Positions 1-6,102 of a stretch of DNA of 6,146 bases are shown in pieces. This DNA is from Actinomycetes bacterium (GTDB lineage: Bacteria; Actinomycetota; Actinomycetes; Actinomycetales; Microbacteriaceae): positions 1 through 6,146 of the forward strand of contig JAEZSU010000284.1 of the NCBI GenBank assembly GCA_023421635.1. The letters run 5' to 3'. The notes beneath the pieces are model-generated. The model was not told the origin of the DNA, did no database searches, and was given only the letters and a program-made list of their open reading frames with translations. Within the stretch, counting starts at the first letter, position 1. Each line of letters begins with the position of its first letter. A program made the position numbers and the translations under genes.

Positions 1-791
1 AGAATATCCGCTCCTTCCACGCCGCCCAGAAGGAGCGCTCCTGGTGGGTGCCTTCCGCCGACGGCACCATGCTCGGCCAGATCGTCACCCCGGTGGACGC
101 GGCCGGCTGCTACGTGCTCACCGAGGACCGCTGGGTCGTCGGTGGCGCGATCAACAACGGCGGCGCGACGCTCGACTGGGTGCGCGGACTGCTCACGCCG
201 GACGCCGTGGCGGGGGACGAGGCGGAGCTCCTCGCGCTCGCCGCACGCGCCAGGCCGGGCTCGGGCGGGCTCATCATGCTGCCCGCGCTCCTCGGCGAAC
301 GCGCGCCGCACTGGAGCACCCTGTCCCGGGGCGCGTACATCGGACTCACCCGGGCCCACCGGCGCGAGCACCTCGTCCGCGCCGCGATCGAGGGCGTCTG
401 CCTGCAGCTCGACCTCGTGCTCGCCTCGATGCGGGCCGCGGGGCTCGAGATCACCACGATCCGCGTGACGGGCGGGGTGACCCGCAGTGCGCTGTGGCGG
501 CGGATCCTCGCGGACGTGCTGGACACGCCCCTCGAGTTCGCCGAGGGGCCCGAGGGCTCCGGCTTGGGTGCCGCGATCCTGGGCATGGACGCGCTGGGGC
601 TCGTCGGGTCCATCGACGTGGCGTCCGAGCTGGTCCCGGTCCACGAGCGGATGGCGCCGGATGCCGAGGCCGCCGCCGTGTACCGGCGCATCCAGCCGGT
701 GTTCGAGTCGCTGCACGCGCAGCTGATGCCCGCCTACCGGAAGCTGCGCCGGCTCGCGCCGTCGCTGCCGCTGGACCTCGACCCGGCGTGA
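1..791 (+). CDS. gntK: FGGY-family carbohydrate kinase, probable gluconokinase (5'-truncated, C-terminal half)
   Basis: This gene enters from the left edge; its first complete codon is at 3-5 and its TGA is at 789-791, leaving 262 visible residues of a family usually about 500 long. What is seen is the FGGY C-terminal ATP-binding domain. A GGAINNGGATLDW stretch lies around visible residues 47-59, and the family signature TGGVTRSALWRRILADVL starts at visible residue 156, followed by a glycine-rich GSGLGAAILG segment. The NNGG motif followed by a tryptophan is typical of gluconate kinases of this fold, rather than xylulokinase or glycerol kinase. Such enzymes phosphorylate D-gluconate to 6-phosphogluconate with ATP in the cytoplasm, feeding the pentose phosphate pathway. 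The GTG at 48 is not the true start, because conserved-looking sequence in the same frame continues upstream to the edge. Kinase family is near certain; gluconate as substrate is inferred, since the substrate-binding N-terminal domain is missing. No permease or regulator is visible to support it. Confidence 0.82.
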   Translation, partial: NIRSFHAAQKERSWWVPSADGTMLGQIVTPVDAAGCYVLTEDRWVVGGAINNGGATLDWVRGLLTPDAVAGDEAELLALAARARPGSGGLIMLPALLGERAPHWSTLSRGAYIGLTRAHRREHLVRAAIEGVCLQLDLVLASMRAAGLEITTIRVTGGVTRSALWRRILADVLDTPLEFAEGPEGSGLGAAILGMDALGLVGSIDVASELVPVHERMAPDAEAAAVYRRIQPVFESLHAQLMPAYRKLRRLAPSLPLDLDPA

Positions 792-805
792 GCCGGGGGA
801 GGGGA

Positions 806-955
806 TCAGCGCGACTTGCGGAAGGGCGAGTGCCCCATCGCGAACATCGCGCCGAACGCGCTCACCGCGCCGACCAGCACGAGGGCGACGATGGTGCCCA
901 CGAGGACGTCGGAGGCGAGGGTCGGATTCACCAGGGTCGTCAGGTGCACGGTCAT
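806..955 (-). CDS. Small single-pass membrane protein, 49 aa, unknown function
   Basis: An ATG at 955-953 on the minus strand opens a 49-codon frame ending in TGA at 808-806. The start has an SD-like GAAGGG (complement of 962-967) six bases upstream. The product begins MTVHLTTLVNPTLASD, then has an uninterrupted hydrophobic segment at about residues 17-40, rich in V, L, A and G, and ends in a basic tail SPFRKSR. The layout fits one transmembrane helix with the basic C-terminus in the cytoplasm by the positive-inside rule. Codons on this strand end mostly in G or C, as in neighbouring genes. It is convergent with the sugar kinase (14 bp between stops) and divergent from rplY. I do not recognise the family. 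Its hydrophobic pattern, clean SD and good fit to an otherwise empty gap argue that it is real; it is short enough for automated gene callers to miss. Confidence 0.68.
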   Translation of the reverse strand: MTVHLTTLVNPTLASDVLVGTIVALVLVGAVSAFGAMFAMGHSPFRKSR

Positions 956-986
956 GAGAGGCCCTTCGTGGGGTCGGGTGGGACGG

Positions 987-1016
987 TTCTCATGGTATCG
1001 GCCTCGCTGGTAGACT
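987..1016 (+). promoter_or_regulatory. Predicted sigma-70-type promoter of rplY
   Basis: A TAGACT box at 1011-1016 fits the actinobacterial TANNNT -10 consensus. TTCTCA at 987-992 matches TTGACA at four of six positions, with an 18-bp spacer. Transcription would start near 1022-1024, giving rplY a leader of about 135 nt. It is the best promoter candidate in the intergenic region; it is predicted by eye only. Confidence 0.5.
992..997 (-). promoter_or_regulatory. Possible -10 box (TACCAT) for the small membrane protein gene
   Basis: On the minus strand 997-992 reads TACCAT, which fits TANNNT and would give a leader of about 30 nt ahead of the small ORF starting at 955. The -35 region (around 1014-1020) matches the consensus poorly. 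The box lies inside the rightward rplY promoter, touching its -35 box, so the two promoters would overlap. Weak evidence. Confidence 0.25.
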
Positions 1017-1022
1017 CAGGAC

Positions 1023-1157
1023 GAACTTCGGCGAGGGATGCATCGGCATCCGTAATCGACGAGGGTGTGCAGGCCTCCGGTTTCCTCACGCGCTCGCGTT
1101 CGAGTCGAATCCGAACCAATCGTCCATGGGCCTGTCGGCCCCGCAAGGAGCAACATC
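1023..1157 (+). other. Predicted rplY 5' leader with two small hairpins
   Basis: This non-coding stretch lies between the predicted start of transcription and the rplY ATG. Hairpin 1 is GGATGC-ATCG-GCATCC at 1036-1051 (6-bp stem, 4-nt loop). Hairpin 2 is GGGCC-TGTC-GGCCC at 1128-1141 (5-bp all-GC stem, 4-nt loop) and ends three bases before the AAGGAG ribosome-binding site at 1145-1150. Leaders controlled by their own protein are known for several ribosomal protein genes, and one has been described for L25 in gammaproteobacteria. Whether this leader regulates anything is inference, and stems this short can arise by chance in GC-rich DNA. Confidence 0.3.
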
Positions 1158-1775
1158 ATGTCGGAAGACACCAAGGTCGCAGCAGAGCTGCGCACGCAGT
1201 TCGGCAAGGGCTTCGCCCGTCGCCTCCGCGCCGCAGGTCAGATCCCGGCCGTCCTGTACGGCCACGGCACCGAGCCGGTCCACCTGGCCCTGCCCGGCCA
1301 CCAGCTCGCGCTGCTGGTCCGCCGCGCCAACGCCGTGCTCGAGCTGTCGGTCGACGGCGCCGAGCACCTCGCGCTGGTCAAGGACGTGCAGAAGGACCCG
1401 GTGCGCCAGATCATCGAGCACATCGACCTGCTCGTCGTGAAGAAGGGCGAGAAGGTCACGGTCGAGGTCCCGGTCGTCGTCGTGGGCGAGTCGGCCCCCG
1501 GCACGATCGCGAACCTCGACGCGACCACCGTCACGCTCGAGGTCGAGGCCACCCACATCCCGCAGCACGTCGAGCTCTCCGTCGAGGGCCTCGAGGACGG
1601 CACCCACATCACGGCCGCCGACCTGAAGCTGCCCCGCGGCGCTGCGCTCGCCGTCGACGGCGACCTGCTGATCGTCGCCGTCTCCGTCCCCGCCGCGACC
1701 CTCGCGGCCGAGGAGGAGATCGCCGAGGCCGATGCCGAGGTCGCCGCCGAGCAGTCGGAGGAGGCCGCGGAGTAA
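1158..1775 (+). CDS. rplY: 50S ribosomal protein L25 (TL5/CTC family)
   Basis: This 205-residue protein binds 5S rRNA in the central protuberance of the large ribosomal subunit; the long form with an extra C-terminal domain is called TL5 or CTC. The N-terminal domain (about residues 5-95) carries the family hallmark GKGFARRLRAAGQIPAVLYG at 16-35 and a KDVQKDPVRQIIEHIDLL segment that closes the 5S-binding barrel. A second beta-rich domain follows (about 97-180), and the protein ends in an Ala/Glu-rich acidic tail (about 181-205), common in actinobacterial homologues. The ATG at 1158 has a strong AAGGAG SD at 1145-1150 with 7-nt spacing. The frame stays open upstream to a GTG at 1065, but those extra residues are not L25-like and would lie in the leader. 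It is the first gene of the rplY-pth-mfd cluster, and a 55-bp inverted repeat follows 39 bp after its stop. Confidence 0.96.
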   Translation: MSEDTKVAAELRTQFGKGFARRLRAAGQIPAVLYGHGTEPVHLALPGHQLALLVRRANAVLELSVDGAEHLALVKDVQKDPVRQIIEHIDLLVVKKGEKVTVEVPVVVVGESAPGTIANLDATTVTLEVEATHIPQHVELSVEGLEDGTHITAADLKLPRGAALAVDGDLLIVAVSVPAATLAAEEEIAEADAEVAAEQSEEAAE

Positions 1776-1814
1776 TCCGCGCCCGGCCGGGGCACCGTCC
1801 CGGTCACCACGCGT

Positions 1815-1869
1815 CATGTCCCACGTTCTGCCGGTTCGGTCCTCCGAATCCGGCGGAACGTGGGACATG
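1815..1869. repeat. 55-bp near-perfect inverted repeat between rplY and pth (candidate terminator, processing hairpin or dispersed palindrome)
   Basis: The arms pair almost throughout. Bases 1815-1828 (CATGTCCCACGTTC) pair exactly with 1856-1869; T1829 faces G1855 as a wobble; GCCGG at 1830-1834 pairs with 1850-1854; T1849 is a single bulge; TTCGG at 1835-1839 pairs with 1844-1848; the loop is TCCT at 1840-1843. That makes a 25-bp stem, very unlikely by chance. No T-tract follows on either strand, so it is not a classical intrinsic terminator, though U-tract-poor terminators are reported in actinobacteria. It starts 39 bp after the rplY stop and ends 32 bp before the pth start. I see no convincing promoter between it and pth, so pth probably needs read-through. 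Confidence 0.85.
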
Positions 1870-1901
1870 CTCGTTCACGCACACGGAAGAAGGATGCGGA
1901 C

Positions 1902-2483
1902 ATGGCGCAGACCTGGGTGGTCGTCGGTCTCGGGAACCCCGGGCCGCGCTACGAGGCCACGCGGCACAACGTCGGGCAGATGGTCGTGGACGAGCTCGCC
2001 GCGCGCCGCTCGGAGACCTTCCGTGCGCACAAGGCCAACGCCCGTGTCGCCGAGACGTGGCTGCGCCCCGGCGGGGACAAGCTCGTGCTCGTGAAGCCGA
2101 ACAGCTTCATGAACGTCTCCGGCGGCCCGGTCGCTGGTGTCGCCGGGTTCTACGGCGTGCCGCCCGAGCGGGTCGTCGTCGTCCACGACGAACTGGACAT
2201 CCCGTTCGACTCGCTCAAGCTCAAGGTCGGCGGCGGCCACGGCGGACACAACGGCGTCCGCGACGTGGCCAAGGCGCTCGGCACCGCCGACTTCCCTCGG
2301 GTGCGGGTGGGCATCGGCCGGCCGCCGGGCCGGCAGGACCCGGCGGACTGGGTACTCGACCCGTTCTCGGCCAGCGACCGCAAGACGCTGCCGAACCTCA
2401 TCGCCGACGCCGCCGACGCGGTCGAGCTGCTCGTCGACGAGGGGCTGCTCGCCGCCCAGCAGCGCTGGCACGCGCCCAGGTGA
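1902..2483 (+). CDS. pth: Peptidyl-tRNA hydrolase (Pth1)
   Basis: This cytoplasmic enzyme cleaves the ester bond of peptidyl-tRNAs released prematurely from ribosomes and so recycles tRNA; it is essential in the bacteria where it has been tested. The 193-residue length is normal for the family. It opens with [19 protein letters not shown]. The known active-site residues are all in place: N12, the catalytic base H22, N71 in KPNSFMN, D96 in VHDELDIP and N117 in GGHGGHNG, corresponding to E. coli N10, H20, N68, D93 and N114. ATG 1902 was chosen because GAAGGA at 1889-1894 lies 7 nt upstream and the protein then begins just before the first conserved strand. A GTG at 1860 in the same frame lies in the inverted repeat and would add 14 unconserved residues. 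rplY-pth adjacency is common in bacteria. mfd begins 25 nt after the stop. Confidence 0.97.
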   Translation: MAQTWVVVGLGNPGPRYEATRHNVGQMVVDELAARRSETFRAHKANARVAETWLRPGGDKLVLVKPNSFMNVSGGPVAGVAGFYGVPPERVVVVHDELDIPFDSLKLKVGGGHGGHNGVRDVAKALGTADFPRVRVGIGRPPGRQDPADWVLDPFSASDRKTLPNLIADAADAVELLVDEGLLAAQQRWHAPR

Positions 2484-2488
2484 CCTGG
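2476..2488. repeat. 13-bp dyad overlapping the pth stop codon, upstream of mfd
   Basis: CCAGGT-G-ACCTGG is a perfect 6+1+6 inverted repeat whose centre lies in the pth TGA. It sits 8 bp upstream of the TAGGAT box of mfd, roughly where a -35 region or an operator would be. It could be a protein-binding site or a chance match; there is no direct evidence of function. Confidence 0.35.
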
Positions 2489-2496
2489 CGGGAACG

Positions 2497-2502
2497 TAGG
2501 AT
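2497..2502 (+). promoter_or_regulatory. TAGGAT signal before mfd: SD and/or -10 box of a leaderless transcript
   Basis: TAGGAT can be read two ways. Its AGGA core at 2498-2501 is an SD seven bases before the GTG at 2509, the same spacing as in rplY and pth. It also fits the TANNNT -10 consensus, and six bases separate it from that same GTG, which is the spacing expected if transcription starts at the first base of the start codon. No good -35 box is visible, as is often the case for actinobacterial leaderless promoters. Either reading favours GTG 2509 over GTG 2506. Confidence 0.45.
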
Positions 2503-2508
2503 CGTGTG

Positions 2509-5500
2509 GTGACAGTTCCAGGGATCGTCCGCGCCCTCGCACAGTCCGACACCTTCGAGCAGGCCCTCCGCGCCGCCGGCGGCGACGTCGCGTTCTCGTT
2601 GCCGACCGCGCTGGATGCACCGCTGCTGGCAGGCCTGCTGGAGCGCCGCCGTGAGGAGGGCGCACCGGCTGCGCTCCTCGTCGTCGCACCCACCGGCCGG
2701 CGGGCCGAGTCGCTCGGGCCGGCGCTCGAGGCACTCGTGCCGGGCGTCGAGGTGCTGCACATGCCGGCGTGGGAGACACTGCCGCACGAGCGGCTCAGCC
2801 CGAGCCCGGAAACGGTCGGGCGTCGCATCGACGTGCTCCGGCGGATGGCGACCTGGGACGGCGCCGCGCCCCTCATCGTCACCGCCTCCGTCCGCGGCGC
2901 GCTGCAACCGCTCGCTCCCGGGCTCGCCGACATCCCGCCGGTGTCGCTGGCGGTCGGCGGGCGCGGCCAGGAGCTCGACGAGGTCATCGCGCAGCTCATC
3001 GAGCGCGCCTACCACCGGGTCGACATGGTCTCCCGCCGCGGCGAGTTCGCCGTCCGCGGTGGCATCCTCGACGTGTTCCCGCCGACCGCCGACCACCCCT
3101 ACCGCATCGAGTTCTTCGGTGACGAGGTCGACCAGATCCGGGCGTTCTCGGTCGCCGACCAGCGCTCCCTGCCGGGGGAGATCGGCACCGTCGAGCTGCT
3201 CGCCAGCCGCGAGCTGCTGCTCACCCCCGAGGTGCGCGAGCGCGCAGCGGGGCTCATCGAGTCCTTCCCCGCGCTCACCGGGATGCTGGAGAAGATGTCG
3301 CAGGGCATCCCCGTGGAGGGGATGGAGTCGCTCACCCCGGCGCTCGTGACGGGGCTCGTGACCCTCGTCGACTACCTGCCGGGCGGGGCCGCCGTCGCCC
3401 TCGTCGACCCGGAGCGGGCGCGCACCCGCGCCACGACCCTCGCCGACACCAACCGGGAGTTCCTGGAGGCCGTGTGGAGCGCGGCCGTCGCGGGTGCCGA
3501 CACCCCCGTCGACCTCGGCGCCGGCGACTACGTCACCCTCGACGAGCTCCACGAGGCGACCGAGGCGCGCGGCGGGGTGTGGTGGGCGCTCAGCGCCTTC
3601 GACTCCGGCGCGGCGGATGCGGCCGAGCTCGGCCTCGACGTCGACGACGCCGTGCTGCGCATCGACGCCACACCCGTGCCGTCGTTCGCGGGGAACGTCG
3701 ACGGTGCGACGGAACTGGTCGCCTCGCTCCTGCGCGACGACTGGCGGGTCGTGGTCACCGCCGCGGGCACCGGGCTCGCAGACCGCGCGCGCGACGTGCT
3801 GGCCGAGCGCGGCATCGCCGCCCGCCGAGTGCCGGAGCTGCTCACCCCGCCCGAGCCGGGCGTCGCCCTCATCGTCGCCTGCGGCCTCGAACGCGGCTTC
3901 CAGGCGCCGGGCGCGAAGCTCGCCGTCATCACGGAGTCCGAGTTCTACGGCCGAGCCGTCTCCGGCGACAACCGGGGGCCCAAGAAGCTCGCCTCCCGCC
4001 GCCGCAACGTCGTCGACCCGCTGCAGCTGAAGCCGGGCGACATCGTGGTGCACGCCACCCACGGCATCGGCAAGTTCGTCGAACTCGTCCAGCGCGAGGT
4101 GTCCTCCGGCGGCCGGAACCCGGTCAAGAGCATGCGCGAGTACCTGGTGCTGGAGTACGCCCCGTCCAAGCGCGGGCACCCCGGCGACAAGCTCTTCGTG
4201 CCCACCGACCAGCTCGACCTGCTGTCCCGCTACGTCGGCGGCGAGACCCCGACGCTGTCGAAGATGGGCGGCAGCGACTGGGCCGCGGCCAAGGGGCGGG
4301 CGCGCAAGGCCGTCCGCGACATCGCGGTCGAGCTCGTGAAGCTGTACTCGGCGCGCATGGCGGCGAAGGGGCACGCGTTCGGCCCCGACACCCCGTGGCA
4401 GCGCGAGCTGGAGGAGGCGTTCCCGTTCGCGGAGACCCCCGACCAATTGCAGACGATCGACGAGATCAAGGCCGACATGGAGAAGCCGATCCCGATGGAC
4501 CGGCTGCTCTCGGGCGACGTCGGGTTCGGCAAGACCGAGGTCGCGGTGCGGGCGGCGTTCAAAGCCATCCAGGACGGCAAGCAGGTCGCGATGCTCGTGC
4601 CGACCACGCTCCTGGTCAAGCAGCACCTGGAGACGTTCGCGGAGCGCTTCGCCGGGTTCCCGGTGAAGGTGCGGGCGCTCTCCCGGTTCCAGACCGACAA
4701 GGAGGCCCGCGAGGTCGTCGCCGGGCTCGCGGACGGCACGGTCGACATGGTGATCGGCACCCACCGCATCCTCACCGAGAAGGTGCAGTTCAAGGACCTC
4801 GGCCTGATGATCATCGACGAGGAGCAGCGGTTCGGTGTCGAGCACAAGGACGCGCTGAAGAAGCTGAAGACCAACGTCGACATCCTCGCCATGAGCGCCA
4901 CCCCGATCCCGCGCACACTCGAGATGGCGGTGACCGGCATCCGCGAGATGTCGACCCTGGCCACCCCGCCCGAGGATCGGCACCCGATCCTGTCGTACGT
5001 CGGACCGCGCTCGGACAAGCAGATCGCCGCGGCGATCCGCCGTGAGCTGCTCCGCGAGGGGCAGGTGTTCTTCGTGCACAACCGGGTGTCATCCATCCAG
5101 CGCGTCGCGGCGCAGCTCGCCGAGCTCGTCCCGGAGGCGCGGATCGCGGTCGCACACGGCCAGATGGGCGAGCACCAGCTCGAACAGGTCGTGGACGACT
5201 TCTGGGAGCGCCGCGCCGACGTGCTGGTGTGCACCACGATCGTCGAGACGGGCCTGGACATCTCCAACGCCAACACGATCATCATCGACCGGGCCGACAA
5301 GTACGGGCTCAGCCAGCTCCACCAGCTGCGCGGGCGCGTCGGCCGCGGCCGGGAGCGCGCGTATGCGTACTTCCTCTACGACGAGAACAAGCCGCTGTCC
5401 GAAACGGCGGCCGACCGGCTCGAGACCATCGCGGTCAACAACGACCTCGGGTCGGGGATGCAGGTGGCCCTCAAGGATCTCGAGATCCGCGGCGCCGGCA

Positions 5501-6090
5501 ACCTCCTCGGGGCCGAGCAGGCCGGCCACATCGCCGGGGTCGGGTTCGACCTCTACCTGCGGATGATCGGCGAAGCGGTCGCGACATTCCGCGGCGAGGA
5601 CACCGAGGGGCCGGCCGAGCTGCGGCTGGAGCTGCCGGTGCAGGCCCGCATCCCCGAGACCTACATCGACAGCGAACGGCTGCGCCTCGAGGCGTACCAG
5701 AAGCTGTCGGCCGCGGCGTCGGCCGCCGCGAAGGACGACGCGCTCGACCTCGTCGTGGAGGAGCTCACCGACCGCTACGGCGCACCGCCCGCCGAGGTCG
5801 AGGGGCTCGTGCGCATGGCGCGCCTGCGTCGCCGCGCGGCGAAGGCGGGCCTCACGGACGTCGTGGCGATGGGTCCGAACCTGCGGGTCGCCCCGGCGCA
5901 CCTGCCGGACTCGCTGCGCGTGCGCCTGCAGCGGCTCTACCCGAAGGCCAAGCTCGTCGCGAGCGGCGAGGCGCTCGTGGTGCCGCTGCCCACCGCGGGC
6001 GGGGAGGCGCTCGCCGACGGCGACCTGATCGCGTGGACGCAGCAGCTGCTCGACGCGATCTTCCCCGAGCCCGCACCGGTCCCCGCCTGA
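2509..6090 (+). CDS. mfd: Transcription-repair coupling factor Mfd
   Basis: This 1193-residue ATP-driven DNA translocase pushes RNA polymerase stalled at lesions off the template and recruits UvrA for nucleotide excision repair. In order: a UvrB-like, non-helicase module (about 1-350, with VSRRGEFAVRGGILDVFPP from residue 173); a linker domain; the RNA-polymerase-interacting CarD-like domain (about 503-580, starting LKPGDIVVHATHGIGKF); the translocase lobes (about 600-975); and the C-terminal TRCF domain (about 1041-1140). Translocase motifs seen are Walker A GDVGFGKT at 669-676, GTHRIL at 750-755, DEEQ at 770-773, SATPIPRT at 796-803 and QLRGRVGR at 939-946, with the RecG-like TRG region just before and after. 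The length resembles E. coli Mfd (1148) plus a modest excess typical of actinobacteria. No frameshift or missing key residue is seen. The start is GTG 2509; GTG 2506, in the same frame, is the alternative. It probably shares transcripts with pth but may also have its own promoter. Confidence 0.97.
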   Translation: MTVPGIVRALAQSDTFEQALRAAGGDVAFSLPTALDAPLLAGLLERRREEGAPAALLVVAPTGRRAESLGPALEALVPGVEVLHMPAWETLPHERLSPSPETVGRRIDVLRRMATWDGAAPLIVTASVRGALQPLAPGLADIPPVSLAVGGRGQELDEVIAQLIERAYHRVDMVSRRGEFAVRGGILDVFPPTADHPYRIEFFGDEVDQIRAFSVADQRSLPGEIGTVELLASRELLLTPEVRERAAGLIESFPALTGMLEKMSQGIPVEGMESLTPALVTGLVTLVDYLPGGAAVALVDPERARTRATTLADTNREFLEAVWSAAVAGADTPVDLGAGDYVTLDELHEATEARGGVWWALSAFDSGAADAAELGLDVDDAVLRIDATPVPSFAGNVDGATELVASLLRDDWRVVVTAAGTGLADRARDVLAERGIAARRVPELLTPPEPGVALIVACGLERGFQAPGAKLAVITESEFYGRAVSGDNRGPKKLASRRRNVVDPLQLKPGDIVVHATHGIGKFVELVQREVSSGGRNPVKSMREYLVLEYAPSKRGHPGDKLFVPTDQLDLLSRYVGGETPTLSKMGGSDWAAAKGRARKAVRDIAVELVKLYSARMAAKGHAFGPDTPWQRELEEAFPFAETPDQLQTIDEIKADMEKPIPMDRLLSGDVGFGKTEVAVRAAFKAIQDGKQVAMLVPTTLLVKQHLETFAERFAGFPVKVRALSRFQTDKEAREVVAGLADGTVDMVIGTHRILTEKVQFKDLGLMIIDEEQRFGVEHKDALKKLKTNVDILAMSATPIPRTLEMAVTGIREMSTLATPPEDRHPILSYVGPRSDKQIAAAIRRELLREGQVFFVHNRVSSIQRVAAQLAELVPEARIAVAHGQMGEHQLEQVVDDFWERRADVLVCTTIVETGLDISNANTIIIDRADKYGLSQLHQLRGRVGRGRERAYAYFLYDENKPLSETAADRLETIAVNNDLGSGMQVALKDLEIRGAGNLLGAEQAGHIAGVGFDLYLRMIGEAVATFRGEDTEGPAELRLELPVQARIPETYIDSERLRLEAYQKLSAAASAAAKDDALDLVVEELTDRYGAPPAEVEGLVRMARLRRRAAKAGLTDVVAMGPNLRVAPAHLPDSLRVRLQRLYPKAKLVASGEALVVPLPTAGGEALADGDLIAWTQQLLDAIFPEPAPVPA

Positions 6091-6102
6091 GTGCGCGGAG
6101 GA

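Noticed and set aside
48..50. GTG as start codon of the kinase
   Set aside because: The same frame is open and kinase-like upstream to the window edge, and a protein starting here would lack the N-terminal FGGY domain.
1096..1120. GTTCGAGTC-like stretch resembling a tRNA T-arm
   Set aside because: The bases around the loop do not form a 5-bp stem, and no acceptor, D-arm or anticodon arm is found upstream.
1065..1157. N-terminal extension of L25 from a GTG at 1065
   Set aside because: The extra residues do not resemble L25, and a strong SD correctly precedes ATG 1158.
1860..1901. N-terminal extension of Pth from a GTG at 1860
   Set aside because: The start would lie inside the inverted repeat without an SD, while ATG 1902 has a good SD and gives the family's usual N-terminus.
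2506..2508. GTG 2506 as the mfd start
   Set aside because: It is in frame and possible, but lies only four bases after the AGGA core, against seven for GTG 2509, the spacing also used by rplY and pth. The difference is one residue.
44..2512. An 822-codon open frame on the plus strand running across the kinase, rplY and pth
   Set aside because: It is out of frame with three recognisable genes, its translation is almost only Arg, Ala, Gly and Pro, and it crosses two intergenic regions. Long open shadows are expected at this GC content.
2398..5079. An 893-codon open frame on the minus strand opposite mfd
   Set aside because: Composition is low-complexity and rich in Arg, Gly, Val, Asp, Leu and His, as produced by the antisense of GC3-rich codons. 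mfd on the other strand is unmistakable and complete.
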